From positions 6,847,147 to 6,911,146 of the forward strand of contig OZ038457.1 of NCBI GenBank assembly GCA_964036195.1: a stretch of DNA of 64,000 nt. Direction: 5' to 3'. Below are positions 10,701-24,000 of this stretch, piece after piece. Made by a program: the position numbers and the translations under genes. The DNA is from Sphaerolaimus hirsutus. Lineage: Eukaryota > Nematoda > Chromadorea > Monhysterida > Sphaerolaimidae. The notes under the pieces are model-generated. The model had not been told where the DNA came from, made no database searches, and saw nothing but the letters and a program-made list of their open reading frames with translations. Position 1 is the stretch's first letter; every line of letters starts with the position of its first letter.

Positions 10701-12999
10701 TTAACCGGCCCGTATCGGCGGGCGGAGATCGGCTCGCATGCGCGCAGCTCGTGTCGTCGCCGCGGCAGCGCAACCGGGCCGCTTGAATGGGGAACCGACT
10801 AAGTGCACCGTACCGGCGGCCGGCACTGCGAGATCGCGCGCCGCGAAAAACGGGCAGCTAACTGTTAACGGAACGGAGGGAGGAATGCGCGCCGCGCCGC
10901 ATACCTTCGTACAGACAACAAATCCACAGTAGGTAGACCAAACAAAAGTACGTACCTTTGCAAATCTCGGGCAGGACGGAGTGGGCGCCGCAGCGCAGCA
11001 CGCTGGCCACGGACGATTCCAGTTGGCAGCGGGCTATCAGCGGCTCGATAAAGTCCAAGGCGGTCACCGCCGACACGTCCCAGTTCAGCCGGCCCAACAC
11101 CAAAAGTTCCCATGTCTGCGGGGTGTTTGGAATTTTGATGTGCTTGTAAATTGGATAATGTGCTATGAGAATTGGAGGAAGGAATGAAAAACGGGGTCAA
11201 TTCGTGATCGTGTCAACTGATAAACCTTGTAAAAATGTCAAGTCATAAGTACTGATCATCCGAAAATGTGACAAATTGGTTCACGGGCGAAATTCAATAA
11301 AACGTTCGATCGCCAATAAGAACCACATCGAGCAGGACAACGTAATAAATACTTCACACAAAAAAAACCTGACACCCACCAAAAAAACTTCCAAAACAAA
11401 AAAACAGCCACTCACCAGTATCTGACTAACAGACACAGACCGATCGGTATACTGTGACAAGATCTGCGCGTTGAACGGCGTGGGCAGCTTGACCTTGCTG
11501 GCGACGAACAGGCACACGGTGGCCAGGCACTGCAGCTGGTTGTCGAAGATCTGCTCGATGCACAGGAACCTGTCGAGGATGTTCACCGCCAGCGCGAACA
11601 CCTCGAGCACGGCGCCGCGCTCTTCGGGCCGCTGGGCGGCGCCCCGGTGCTCCATGCACACCTGCGGGGGGGAGGGGGTAGGGAGGGGGGTTTTAGGGCT
11701 GTGATAGACCCGGTGGTGGATCTGAAATAAAATCTACCATCTGCCATTTGAATACAAGAACAAGCATTGAACTTTTTCTCATCATATCTATCACATTGCT
11801 TCGACTTTTCGTGAATTTGATGCAGTTTTTCACGTGACCCGTTTCATAACAAGATGATTTCATTCATTGTACAGCGATATGTCTCTCCGGTTTACGTGCA
11901 CTGCAAAATTAGTTGAAAAACCGTTTTTAATTTCGCAATAAATTCTGAATAAATATTGTCCATTTCGAACCCTGAGAATCGTGTATTTATATAAAAAACA
12001 ACGTGACGCACATCAAACATCCAGCTGGCGACGATGCGACGCATGTGCGGCCGCAAGTGGCGCTGCAACTGCCACATGTCCGAAGCGGGGCAGCGCTGTT
12101 CCGCCGCCAGCAGATTCGACAAAGTCTTGTCGTCTGCGATAAATGGACCGTAAATCACATATGCCCATCATTCAATTGGCGACATGAGAAAACGCGAGCG
12201 GGAAAAATAAAGGTCGTAAAGCCGCGAAGCCAATAAAAGCAATTTCCCAGGCTGTAAATAAGATAAAATATTTCGAAATCATGGCACAGTGCCAAAACGC
12301 GACAAAGTCAAACCCCTACCCTCAAACACACCAACAGCGTGCCGTTCAGGCAGCGGGGGCACTGAGTCCCTGCGCGCCTCTGCCATGAGCCGCTTCTGCT
12401 GCTCGGCGGGCATGGCGGGCGGCAGCGGCACGGCCACGTAGCCGGCGGGGGCGGACACGGCGCCCGCGCGGCTCGTCGTCGCCGCCGAGGGACAGTGCAC
12501 GGCCGCCGCCGACGAACAACGCAGCACGTAGCCCGTGGACGACACGCCGTACATCTGCAGTGAAGGGGAAAGCGTGTACGGGTGTGGCTTGTGTGTCGAC
12601 ACAATTCCGCACCTTGTAGATCGAGCGGCGAGAATTGACATTTTACGAGCAAAGGGAACATGCAAACAAATGCTTGAAAAGTTTTTTAATGATTTTAATG
12701 ACACACAATTTGTCAATTTTATCGATTCTTGACACTCCCTTCGCCACTTGACAAGGTGTGAAACTGTCCCCTGGCCGGCAAAGCCGCACCTTAAATTCGG
12801 GGGCGGTCGCCGCGCCGCCGCTGCAAAGCTGCAGGTAGTTAGCTGGCTTTATTAGCGGCACATTCGCAGCTTCCAATAAATTAGTGGTCGGTGATAATTC
12901 ACGCTTTGCAGTAAGAATCTGCGAGGGGTGAGGCAATTTTTTTAGGCCGCGCGACAGAAATCCCCTCACGCGCGGTGTACACGCGCACGACAGGAACAC
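10701..12999 (-). CDS. D-type cyclin
   Basis: D cyclins bind CDK4/6 and drive G1 progression through Rb phosphorylation; that role is inferred from family membership. The firm exons are 12133-12012, 11661-11416 and 11115-10956, all with GT/AG borders and matching phases. They encode the cyclin box. Visible blocks are MRRIVASWMFDV, then VFALAVNILDRFL, then ATVCLFVASKV and AQILSQYTDRSV, then WELLVLGRLNWDVSAVT with LDFIEPL, in the usual D-cyclin order. Tentative N-terminal exons 12999-12790 and 12554-12332 join in phase and would give an unusually long N-terminus of about 145 residues. No LxCxE Rb-binding motif was seen in them. A tentative last exon, 10861-10701, also joins in phase and ends in a stop codon. 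It resembles the family only weakly and lacks a recognisable PEST tail. Family assignment is secure; the ends are not. The paralogue type cannot be decided. Confidence 0.8.
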
Positions 13000-14014
13000 G
13001 CGCGGGAAGTAAAATGTGGACTGCAGCGGCGCGACCGCGCCGCGTCGTCAATAAATAGGCTCCACCCACTTTTATCGCGTGCTCATTGGTTTCGCTATGA
13101 CGAGTAGAAAAATGAGGAAAATGTTGTGCTTCGCTTTGGCGCATATTTTGAAAGGGAACTACGGAAATCGTGTTGAAAGAGTTGACTGAAAAAAATGTAC
13201 ACGCAGCACGATATTCATTGCAGAATGAATTAATCTATTTGGCAGCCAGCGCCACAAGTGTCAAAAACGTAATTACTTTTACCCGGAATACCCAGGTATT
13301 TATACATTTATTTCAGGAATACCATTAAGCTGTTTATATTACATTTATCAGCAAAAACACCAGGGTATGATGATGTACACCACTATGATGATGTGCACCA
13401 AAACACCACTATGATGTAAAATGTTTTACCAAAAAGTGAACTACAATGTGAATAAACATAGCAAATGCTTGAAGACATATTGTGACAACACCCAGGGTGG
13501 GAAGTCATATACTCAACAGACCTCAAGGTATGCATCCAAAGTTACTTACATATCAGTCGATGATGTGTGAGCAGGATATTTGTCCATACACTTTCACAAA
13601 AAGTAAAAAATGAAGAAAAAAATGTGGAGTCTCACACAAGCAACAAAAGTTTTTTCGTGGAAGGATCATTTTGAGAAAATTTTTGTAAATAAGTACTTCA
13701 TAATGAGCATTCCCTGCAGAAAAATACATGGGGTGTGGTTCGCAGAGTATACTGCAATTTTAATGCAAAGTAGATTGAAGTATAGACATTGAATGGAAAG
13801 AATTGGTAATCTTATGGAAGATATCATATTCACAGCTTACAAAAATATACAATATATACCTCATTTTAAATTTTTGATATTTTGTCAATTATGCAATACA
13901 CAAAATATATTTTTGATGATATTTGTTATGCAATAAACATTTAAATTTTACAATATGTATGAAACTGCTTTGTTGTTGTCCAGTTCAGTAATTTTGAATG
14001 TGTTATTTTGAGCT
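13000..14014. other. No recognised gene
   Basis: AT-rich unique sequence lying upstream of the minus-strand cyclin gene. No coding family or complete repeat was recognised. The first 150 bp contain CG-rich sequence (CGCGACCGCGCCGCGTCG near 13030) that could belong to the cyclin promoter. Confidence 0.35.
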
Positions 14015-14016
14015 TA

Positions 14017-14471
14017 CCGTATTTCCTCGAAATACCCCCCGGGGGGTGATTGTTTCATAGTGGTCCCGAGAGGGGGGGGGGGGTTAAACGAGGGGGGGGG
14101 TATTTCGAGGGGGGGGTTATTATTTCACAAGAAAATTTTTGAAAACCAAGTACGAAATAGTCGTCTGAAACGTACGCAGACGTCGAAAAATGCAACAAAA
14201 ACCGCCATTTATAAGGTTCTGTAGACTAATATTAGTATGTAGATGGTTTGTACACTGTTCTAACGTGACACCGACATTCTTTTAACGTGTGTTCTGCAGT
14301 ACACAGAACACAAACTGCAGTATTTGTCATGTACGTTCCCTTTACACTCAATTTGGGGGGGGGGGTATTTCGAGGGGGGGGTGATTGTTTCATAGTGGTC
14401 CCGAGAGGGGGGGGGGGGGTCAAACGAGGGGGGGGGTATTTCGAGGGGGGGGGTATTTCGAGGAAATACGG
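14017..14471. mobile_element. Mariner-like MITE, family A
   Basis: TA, then CCGTATTTCCTCGAAATACC at the left and GGTATTTCGAGGAAATACGG then TA at the right. Long G runs (eight to twelve) repeat next to TATTTCGAGGGGGG motifs on both sides, and GATTGTTTCATAGTGGTCCC occurs twice. No coding capacity. Confidence 0.85.
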
Positions 14472-15269
14472 TAGGTTGGGATGATAAATAAGCAAAGAAA
14501 ATTGTTTTCTTCTTCATGCATACAAATATCAAAGTTTGCCTGTGTAATGTCTGAGGAATTAGTGTGTTCACTTTATTGTGGTCAACTTTTACACAAGAGC
14601 ACAGCCTAATTGTAAGCAGCATAGTTGTTAAAATGTATTTAGATTTACTTGAAAACACATAAAATCGAGTAATGAGTAAATATGTTTGCATTTCCTCCAA
14701 AAAATACCTGTACTCACCTGAATGCATACTTTTTAAAAGTACACAAGTACAGAAAATGTAAAACAAAAAATTAATGGGTGCATAAAAAGATCAAACAACT
14801 CAAATAAATAGAAATGGCTAGAAAATGGCAGCATTAATGATGCAATGGGTAGATAAAGTAACTAAGTACTTTCACCTTTACGTTTACTCACTTTTATGTT
14901 TTCCTGGGTACTAACTCAAAAAATACTCGCTTAAACGTTTTGTATGAGTAAAAATGTCGGTATTTACGTTTACTTACCATTCACACAGTGTAAAAGTAAT
15001 TTTTTTACTTTACATTTTCTGTACTCAGGGTTATGTAAAAATAAAATACTTTACATTTAGATAAGTTATCTTTGAAAAAAGGACTTCTAACAACTCTGGT
15101 AAGCAGCCACACATTAGCGGATTTACTTTCATTGCATGATAAGATAAAACACGAATTTATTGAGATAAAGATTGATAAGATTTCCAGGATGTTAAAAGCG
15201 TGATATGTAGTAAAAGTACTGAATGCATCCCATAACACATGTCTCGACGTTTTCTGGCATATAAATATA

Positions 15270-15686
15270 CCGTATTACCTCGAAATACCCCCATGGGGGT
15301 TTATTATATCGCCAGCAAAATTTGAGGGGGGGTTAATTCGAGGGGGGGTTTATTCGAGGGGGGGGGGTTATTATTTCGCCAGAAATTTTCGTGAAATTCG
15401 TACTAAAGAATACGCCTTTTCTTACACAAAAACGGTAATAAATGTGAGAAAATAGGTCAAATTGGGGCTATAGATGTACATCTGTACACAAATGAGCGTA
15501 TAAGTGTAGCTGCGATGCAAATAAGTAGTAATAAATACATCATGTACATTGCATACATGATGTACATCATTCCGGAGGGGGGGTATTTCGAGGGGGAGGG
15601 TTTATTATTTCCCCAGCCCATTTTGTGGGGGGGTTAATTCGAGGGGGGGGGTTAATTCAAGGGGGGGATAATTCGAGGTAATACGG
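15270..15686. mobile_element. Mariner-like MITE, family A variant
   Basis: CCGTATTACCTCGAAATACC at the left is mirrored by AATTCGAGGTAATACGG at the right, with TA on both sides. Poly-G runs and TTAATTCGAGGGGGG repeats lie inside both ends. The interior contains a TGTACAT-rich segment with a short palindrome around 15535-15570. Confidence 0.8.
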
Positions 15687-15835
15687 TATGTAAACTGCCC
15701 AGATACACCAATGTACATGTATTTACCTAAGCGATGAGACAAAGCTTAATTTGCAGTTCTCATTCGGCCAATTGGTAAAAGTCTATATTTATTTACCTAA
15801 TAAACTTGTCATTTTTGTTACTCACGATCATGAAG

Positions 15836-15958
15836 TAGTTATATAGATCGAAAACGGCGGCTATGACGTAAAAGCGCTGGCACCTTTTTGCTATTGCACC
15901 GTGCCGGATCAATAAGAAGTGGTGATAACTGGTAATTTTACAGAACTTGGCGCTGGCG
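15836..15958 (-). CDS. Candidate single exon, unassigned
   Basis: An open stretch on the minus strand is bounded by a CACGCTAG acceptor-like site and a strong donor ATC|GTGAGTAAC. Its reading frame includes CQRFYVIAAVFDLYNYFMI, partly hydrophobic. No family was recognised and no partner exon was found nearby. It may be chance, since only the donor is a good match. Confidence 0.25.
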
Positions 15959-16255
15959 CTAGCGTGACAAAAAACCAAGATATTAAGATATCAGAATTTT
16001 TTTTCAAAAATATAGGATTCATATTTTTCAAGTTTTTTAAAAGAGAGGTTAAATTACTTTTTTATTTGGGAGAGATTTTCTGAGTTTAATGATTTTTAAT
16101 TTTAAATGATTATGTTCAATATTTTTTTCTGAAATTTACTAATTTTTTGGAACGCTAGGCGTAGCGTGCTGTTGTAGCATAGAAAAGAATAGGTGATTTT
16201 GAGAAAATATAATTAAACATACTGTATATCCTTGTATAACTCCTGGTGCCGGTTC

Positions 16256-16466
16256 CGCAAGTGGAAAAGTTAAGAGTTAAAACTTAAGAGTTGAGTAAAA
16301 TGATAAATTATAAGTTAAGAGTAAAGTTAAAAGTTAAGAGTTGAGTAAAATCGTTTGTCGTTTTACTCAACTCTTAACTGTTAACTTATCTCATAACTTG
16401 TCATTTGTCATTTTACTTAACTCTTAAATTTTAACTCTTAACTTTTCCACTTGCGGAACTGGCCCC
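16256..16466. mobile_element. Introner-like MITE, family G
   Basis: Starts GTGCCGGTTCCGCAAGTGG and ends CCACTTGCGGAACTGGCCCC, with TG on both sides (254-255 and 467-468), consistent with a 2-bp target duplication. The interior is two inverted tracts of AAGTTAAGAGTTAAAA-type simple repeats. The same termini bound the elements inside the receptor gene at 21696, 22521 and 22986. This copy lies outside any recognised gene. Confidence 0.75.
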
Positions 16467-16505
16467 TGGGGGAGTTATTTTTTTATAGATTTTTTGACTG
16501 GTGAG

Positions 16506-16740
16506 CAGGGTTGGAAAAATCTCAGAGAAAAATAAAAATGAATTAAAAATCAAGTGGAAAATCGAAGAATAAAATAAAAGAAAATGGAAAATTAATAAAA
16601 TAAAAATACAAATTTACTAAAATTCGAATTTAGTAAAAATTTAGTATAATTGTACAAAAATTCGAATTTTTGTGCATATTTTTTAAAATTTTACAAAAAC
16701 TCGAGTGTCTGTAAAATTCTATAAAAAGTTTTCAATCCTG
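16506..16740. mobile_element. hAT-like MITE, family C
   Basis: Begins CAGGGTTGGAAAAATCTCAG and ends in an eroded inverted copy TTTTCAATCCTG. The interior is AT-rich AATAAAAATAAAA sequence as in the better preserved copies at 35714-36033 and 55317-55627, both of which have 8-bp target duplications. The duplication is not visible here. Confidence 0.55.
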
Positions 16741-17033
16741 TTGCGAGTTGGCTGCAAATTTTTTTAAAAAATAAGCTAAAACATTCATATGAGTCAGTCC
16801 ACGAGTCAATAGCCAGTCCAGGAACAAAAGTTGGACACCGATAAAAAATTGAAAATGGCAAAAATCATCCTAAAGTACTCCAATGGGTTCAGTGAGTCAG
16901 AAAATATGTGCAAAATTTTTGGTTATCTACATCGCATATATATGAAGGGAAATTTTTCTAAAATTGGGCATTTCTCATGTTATTTGCTGTTGGGCACCCA
17001 ACTATCAAGACATTATGTCCATATTTTATATCG

Positions 17034-17372
17034 TTGTGTAGCCCAGAATGTCCTCTATCAGAATCCACAAACTTTTATGGGGTTCCCTGGAGGTCTTTTA
17101 TACCTAAGAAATCAAAACGTGCCAACACATTGATTCTGGCCGCTTGCATCAGCCGGAAAGGCCAAACACAGATGCGCGTAACGGCTATATTTTACACCGT
17201 TACGTAGCCCAGAATGTCCTCTATCAAAATCCACAAACTTTTATGGGGGTTCCCTGGAGGTCTTTTATACCTAAGAAATCAAAACGTGACAACACGTCAA
17301 TTATAGATGCTTGCATGGCTCAGAAAGGCCAAACACAGATGTGCATAACGGCTATATTTTACACCGTATATA
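17034..17372. repeat. Direct tandem duplication, about 166 bp
   Basis: GTAGCCCAGAATGTCCTCTA followed by TCCACAAACTTTTATGGGG occurs at about 17038 and again at 17204, and the flanking AAGGCCAAACACAGATG segment is also duplicated (17157 and 17326). Small open frames over it repeat the same peptide and are not supported as genes. Confidence 0.8.
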
Positions 17373-19340
17373 TAGAAATTAATATATATAGAAATTATAT
17401 TATATTAAATTCTATTCTATATATAGAAATTATTTTTTTTGGACATGATTAAATGGGGAACCCTGACTCGAAATTTGCCAAAATTTCGAGTTGAGTCGGG
17501 TGAAAACCTTAAGTCTCGAGTCAGGGCCATAATTTTCCGGTCGAGTTGGCCGAGTCGAGTCGGAACCCAATTTTACCCTGGAGTCACGAGTCAATTCGAG
17601 TTGAGTTCGAGCCCTATCTGTCTGGCTTCATCGAATGTCTTTTTTAATTCACACTTTGCCCCTATGCCTACTTTGCCCCTATGATTGGCATCGATTATAG
17701 AGGGGGAATTATTCGAGGGGGAGGTTTTTCTTCACGCTCACAACGGGGGAGTTATTCAAGGGGCAGGACCTATTCGAGGATTTACGGTATTTATTTTCTG
17801 ATATGTTTGAAATATAAAATCTCCCAGAGATTTTTCAATGTTAGCTGTGGTGCACATAGCGTGAAGCACATGAAAAGCGCCATGAAGTTTCTGGCGCTAG
17901 AGGCCATAAATTCGGCGCCCAGTTACACTGGTTTTCACTCGTGGCGGCGGCAATTGAAGTCAACCTCTAGAAAAACAACGCGATTCCTTCACTCAAAATG
18001 GAACCGGCACGCGTTTTATACAACGAGAAAAGGAAAGGAAACGCGATGATAATAACGACCTCTACTTGATAATATTTCTAAACAATGAGTCAACAGGTGC
18101 ACCGTCGAATTTTCTCAGCGAAAATTTTAATAGCTAACGTCCACTTCTATTCGGAAACTAATAACTTTGATGGGGGCGAAAGTGAAAAAAAATTTCAATG
18201 TGGGCGCATGATTGCAGACTGCAATTTGCAGTTCGGCGCCGGCCTGGCGGCTTACTTCAAATAAGACGGGCGAAAACTGCGCTGCCCCGCTCAAATGGGA
18301 ATGCATATTTGCTAAGATGCTACTCACGGCTGATAGATACTTTGAACACGAACAGAAGAACATCAAAATACAAGTTTGAAAATAAATTGTATAAAAAACA
18401 AGCGCTGCAGGCGACGGTGCTACATACTACATACAAGCCAATATCACAGTCTGTATCCCTATACATACACAGGTGGCAATATCACAGTCTGTTACCCTAC
18501 ACATACACACATGTATGTAATATTGGATTCAGCCGCTGCAGGCGGCACAGCTAGAGCGCTCTCACGTGCCGCATATAAATACCTACAAACACCTTTATTA
18601 GCCCGACGCATTTTTGGGCAGCGCGATTCATTATGTGAAACGCTGCCGGACTTAGGTGTTATCAGGTGTAAAACGTGAAATACCATAAGTCCTTGGATAG
18701 TTCACAAGGATGTTCACAAGGAATTTTGATCAGAAATTGGGACTGACAGTTGGAGAAGCAGAAGGGGGATCACTCCGTTTCCAAGTGACAGACGCCCAGT
18801 GAATTGTAATAAGTCATCATGAACAGTACTAATTGAAATCATGAATTTAACATAGTGAACATAAAGTTTTTGAACTGTCTATGTAAGAAGAAGTTTATGT
18901 ATGACACCGGCCTGGGCGTAGCTTCATTCCTTCTAAAATACCAGTACGCTGCTATATTTTGTCTCTGCGTGAGAGTCACTAACGTCAGACTGACAGGTAG
19001 AGTGATGTCAAAAAACCCATGAAACCCGAAAAACACCGGACCAGAGAGATTACGAACCGCCAGCGCCACTCCTCCAATCCAACTTCCCACACAGACAAGG
19101 AAGCGCTAATGAGCCGCAAGCTGATAGCGCTGCGCAGCGACGCAGTCCAGCCGCCGGTGCCAGGCGCGCTGCGGCTACGCGCCGACGTGACCACGCACGC
19201 GGCGACACCTTCCCGCAGCCGGACGCATTCCAACTTCCAGGCAGCACAAACTTTTTTGGTGCCAGCTTCCCGCCCGCAGGTAGCGCGCGGCACGATTTCG
19301 GTGTTCATTTGCGGAAACGTTTTTGTGAATGACGCGCTGC
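17373..19340. other. No recognised gene
   Basis: Includes a short ATATATAG palindromic tract (17370-17430), tandem GAGTCGGG/GAGTTGAGTC motifs at 17465-17610, and a family A fragment near 17700-17790. CG-rich patches lie at 18230-18290 and 19060-19300. Open frames over the CG-rich patches show no recognisable domain. Confidence 0.35.
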
Positions 19341-19348
19341 GTTATGAC

Positions 19349-20488
19349 TGTAACGATGGCAAACCCCACATGAAAAAGGTCTTTTAATTTTTAAGCGATT
19401 TTTCTAAAATGAATTTTCGAATTTTTCCCAATGAAAATTTTCGAATTTCGAATTTAATTATCGAATTTTAGAATCTTTTTGCACAGTTTTCAAAATTTTT
19501 TTCGGTAGTTTTCGTATTTTTGATAATACTTTCCAAATTTTTTAAAGAAAAATATTAAATTAGAAGCTTTAGACACTGTATTTGGATAGTTTTAATGTCT
19601 GAATCAATTTGTTACCTTATTTTCACTGTAATTTAGCATTTAAAATGATCAAAGCACTAATGTGAACCAGCTTTCCACGTCTTCATTTCATTCAAGTATT
19701 TATACCATGGTTGCAAAAATGTATATACTTTGAAAAAGTTCAGTATTTTTAACAACTCTGATTTTTACAATGGAAGAAAAAACAAGGAAAAGGAAGATTT
19801 GAAAATTTAGTGGCAACCTGCACAATAAATATTCAACTACTGCACACACATTTTAGAATTCACTTGAATACTGACCTCCTTTTCTAAAAACTTTGAGCTA
19901 AATGTTATTGAGCCTGCGCACACTAGTTTACTACAAGTAAAATAACAATCTAATAAGGTCATATGTATATCAGCTTCTGAATGCATCTGATCTGAGTTTA
20001 CATGTCATATTTTTAATCTCCATCAAGTGTAGTCAATGAACTGATCATTCCTGTAAACTCAGATGCACCCAGATGCAAATAAATGTGTTTACCAAATTGT
20101 TAGTTTTCTGGCGATGAAGTAGTGTGCGCTGCACAAATAAATGTGCCTATTGCCCAACACGATTCCAGAGTTCAGACACAACTGTGTCCGGGTCCATCAC
20201 ACATGCCATTTCAATGTTTTTTTACTTTTTTTTCTTCACATTACCTTTTTTTCAGATGCACTGCATATCAATTGTCAATTGATTTAGGACCTTGAGCTTA
20301 AGAACGTATAATGTGCTCTTGAATACCCTGAAAAATTCTAAAAAGTATTTTCGAATTTTCGAATCTTCTGAAAAAAATCGATTTTTGAGTGTTTTTTCCA
20401 GAGGTGAATTAAAAATTCGAAAATTCCGCAAAAATTTGAAAATTCGAAAATGTTTTAGAATTTTTAAATCTTTTTTTTGCCATCGTTA
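19349..20488. mobile_element. hAT-like element, family N (1.14 kb)
   Basis: TAACGATGGCAAA at the left (19351) and TTTGCCATCGTTA at the right, flanked by GTTATGAC and GTTATGAG, an 8-bp duplication with one change. Interior ends carry TTCGAAAATTCG-type repeats. No transposase frame is visible. A second copy is at 62359-63143. Confidence 0.8.
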
Positions 20489-20954
20489 GTTATGAGAACC
20501 ACTCGCGCTAGGCTACAGTGTAAACAATGGCGGTGACGATATCGCACGCGACGTAATTAGACGAATTAAGTTTTATTTGATGTTATTTTACTTGTGGGGT
20601 ATTTTACGACATATATTCATTTTTTATCATGGACAAATTTTCATTGTGGGTGAGAGTCCTGTCATACAAAAGCATTTGAATTATTTATAGGTTCAATTCA
20701 AGCATTGGGCATTGGGGCTAAATACAACAGTGGAATAGCTCTAAACAGGCAAAATATATACCATATTTCTTCTAATAGAACGGCATACCTCCAACAGAAG
20801 GGCACCTCTGTAATAAGCCCCCGCCCCTGAAATACTCCCACTTCAAAATTTTTATTTTGGAAATATAAACGAGGAAATACGGTATTCAGAATTCAGATTG
20901 AGCTCAGAGAGAGGTAAATCAATGCAGATAAGTACAAATCATAATAACATAGGC

Positions 20955-21010
20955 TAAGCATGTTTGGCTGCACCGTCCACTTTGTGGTCGGCTTTAGCCA
21001 ATCTTTAAAA
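20955..21010. repeat. Fragment of palindromic MITE family E
   Basis: The segment GTCCACTTTGTGGTCGGCTTTAGCC resembles the arm ends of the long palindromes at 24837-25332 and 42382-42889. It lies just downstream of the receptor stop codon at 21018. Immediately upstream, at 20760-20883, is an eroded copy of sequence also seen at 43375-43470 (AATAGAACGG motifs). Confidence 0.5.
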
Positions 21011-21017
21011 TTAGAAA

Positions 21018-24000
21018 TTAATCGATCGTGGCAACAGTATTGTTCATTTTCGCCACCGCTACCTTGATACTCCGCGTCAGCTTATTATTAAATGGCATTT
21101 TAACGACCTTGGCCGCGGCCTTTGCATAGCTTTTGGTGAAAATCAGATGCAAGATCACAACCAAACTTCCATTTAGGACTGGCGCCAACTCGACGTACCC
21201 CGATAATACAGCCTTGACTAAATTGGAGTCTATGAAAAACTCGGAGCCGGAAGCGAAGAAGTTCACTTTTCCAAAGCTGTCGGCGTAGAGCATGGTGAAA
21301 GTCATCTGCGGAATTGTAAGTACTGGTGGCAATCCCAGACCCTGTAAAAAGCCCTGTAAAATGACAAATGTCATGCAAAGTGTCAAAAGTCATGGAAAAT
21401 GCCCTGTAAAATGGCAACTCGGTTGCCAATTTGCAGGGCATTTTCCATGACTTTTGACACTTTGCATGACATTTGACATTTTACAGGGCTTTTTACAGGG
21501 TCTGGGAGTGGCACCTAGATTCAGTCCGACGGTACCGAAGAGAAGGGAGGTGACGTCCCGAAATGCAGAGTCGTTAGGGCTGTTTCGATTGCCTGCGAAA
21601 AGCGTAGTGAAAAGTAAGGCATTTCCTTGAAAGATACGAACGAGGCCTTTTTCCCACCTCTACGCTCAGCGTTTAAATAAACACCTTCCTTGCTGGTGCC
21701 AGTTCCGCAAGTGGAGAAGTGAGAAGTAAAATGGCAAAAGCGAAGAAAACAGCAAAAACGAAGTGAAATGGCAAGTAAATTGGCAAAAGCTAAGTAAACA
21801 AGGTAATTTATCTTTGCTTTTGCCATTTTACTTCTCAATTCACCTCGGTTTTGCCATTTCACTTTGCTTTTGCAATTTTACTTTTCAATTTACTACGCCT
21901 TTGCCATCTCAGTTTGCTTTTGCCACTTTTACTTCTCACTTCTCCACTTGTGGGACTGGCCCCAGGACATTGGACAAGTTCACCAACCATTTTTTTCACT
22001 TTGGATTGAATATCTCAGGCTATGGTGGGTTTATGAAGCTGAAATGTTGTATACCTAAAACATTTACATAAGTGTTCATGAATGCATACTTTTTAAAAGT
22101 ACCTGAGTATATAAATGTAGATCACAAATTCCAATATGGGGCATAAAATCTATAGTACTGCTCAGATTTAATATCAAAGATATGTGGGGAAGTGCCTTAA
22201 AAAAGAAGTTACAACAAAATATATAGCACTGCTAAAATCATGAAATTTTTGTTGAAGAAACTGTTTGAAACATGTTTCAGGGAACTCCTGGAAGAACTTT
22301 TTGCTGGATATCCACTTTCCACAATCGGATGACGTTATGAGTAACCTAAACTAACTATTTTGTGCCACCCGCTTGTTCCTGAATAACTTGTAGACTATGC
22401 CAGTGACCATGACAACCTGGGCGAGCAGAACAGTGCTCACAAAACCGATTGGCACATTGTACATGGTACGGTATGCTTCACGGACCATGTTGAGCCTCCC
22501 TGTGACCACTTTAATGTAGCCCAGGAGCCAGTTCTGCAAGTGGAGAAATGAGATATAAATTGGTAAAACCAAAGTGAAATGGCAAAAGTGATATGAATTG
22601 AGATGTAAAATAGCAAAAGCGAAGAGAAATTACTTTTTATTTTTGTTTTTGTTTTACTTAGCTTTTGCCAATTTACTTGTCATTACACTTCGCCTTTGCC
22701 ATTTTACTTTGCTTTGACTGTTTTACTTCTCACTTCTCCACTTGCAGAACTGGCACCAGGAAATCAGGGCTAGTCATATTTGGCTTTGGAATGATCTCCG
22801 GTAATTCAGGTAATTGTTTTAGACCAATTGTTAGGTAAATACATGTGGCATAAGAGAGCGGATAAGAAATGGTGATATTCAAAAAAACACACAGCCAGAA
22901 GTACTTTTTAGTTGCCGTGTGCTTGTACCAAATTGGATACAGGACAGCCTGGAATCTATCGAATGTGAGCAGACACAGGAATATCTGGTGCCAGTTCCGC
23001 ATATTGAGAAGTGAGAAGTGAAGTGGCAAAAGTGAAGTGAAGTGAAAAGTGAAATGGCAAAAGCAAAGTTAAATGAGAAGTGAATTGGCAAGAGCGAACT
23101 GAAATGACCATATGTATGAATGGTAAATGACCATTTTAACGTGTGCTGTGTGTTGTAGGTAGGAAATTGCAAAAAGTGCAAAAAAATGTGCCTATCCAAC
23201 GTGTAGACAAGAATTACAGACACATCGTACCACTGTGCCACACACCAGTCAATGTGCCACTCAGGGACGTATGCAGGATTTTTGATGGGGGGGGCGGATT
23301 GTATACGGAGCCTGGCGAATGGGGGGGGGGGTGGCACCCCCCCCCATAAATCTGGCCCTACAGTAAAGGAATGGAGCCATGGCTCTGGTGTTGACACCAA
23401 CGTCTACTATATAGGTATATATTTATACCTATATGTATGGTACCAGAACCACTTTTGGCACTGTCAACCATTTTTCTATTTACTCAATTCAAATTTCAGT
23501 CCATTTTCCATGCTGTTGACGCCCGTTACTCGACCCTGACTGCCTGCCGTGAGGGGTGCTACCCGCCTCCGTAGCCTAGCACTTACTCATGGCCCAGTTT
23601 TGACCATTTATCAATTTTATCAATTTACATTCAACTTTTTCATTAATTTTCAGCTTACGGTTTAACTTAGACAAAAACACATTAAAAAACTCTTTTCCAA
23701 TTTATTTATTGGGCACTTCAGTAATGCATTTTAACCCTGAAAATACATATTAAATAATGAGGTGGCGATTTGCATGCAATTTTCAAAACATTTTTTTTGA
23801 AAGTGCCCACAAATTCGCCTCTGAAAAATACCATTTCTGGCAAATTTTTCTGTCCGGCCGGGGAATGGGCGGCACCCCCCCCCCCCTGCCCGCCCCCCCT
23901 GTGTACATCCTTGGTGCCACTGATATATTTTGCACTATATTGACACTAGATAATGTTCACACAAAAAGAACAAACACAAAAAATTTGAAACAGCCTCACC

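Noticed and set aside
18985..19387. Overlapping frames on both strands at a CG-rich patch
   Set aside because: Open on both strands without domain similarity; the end runs into the TIR of the family N element.
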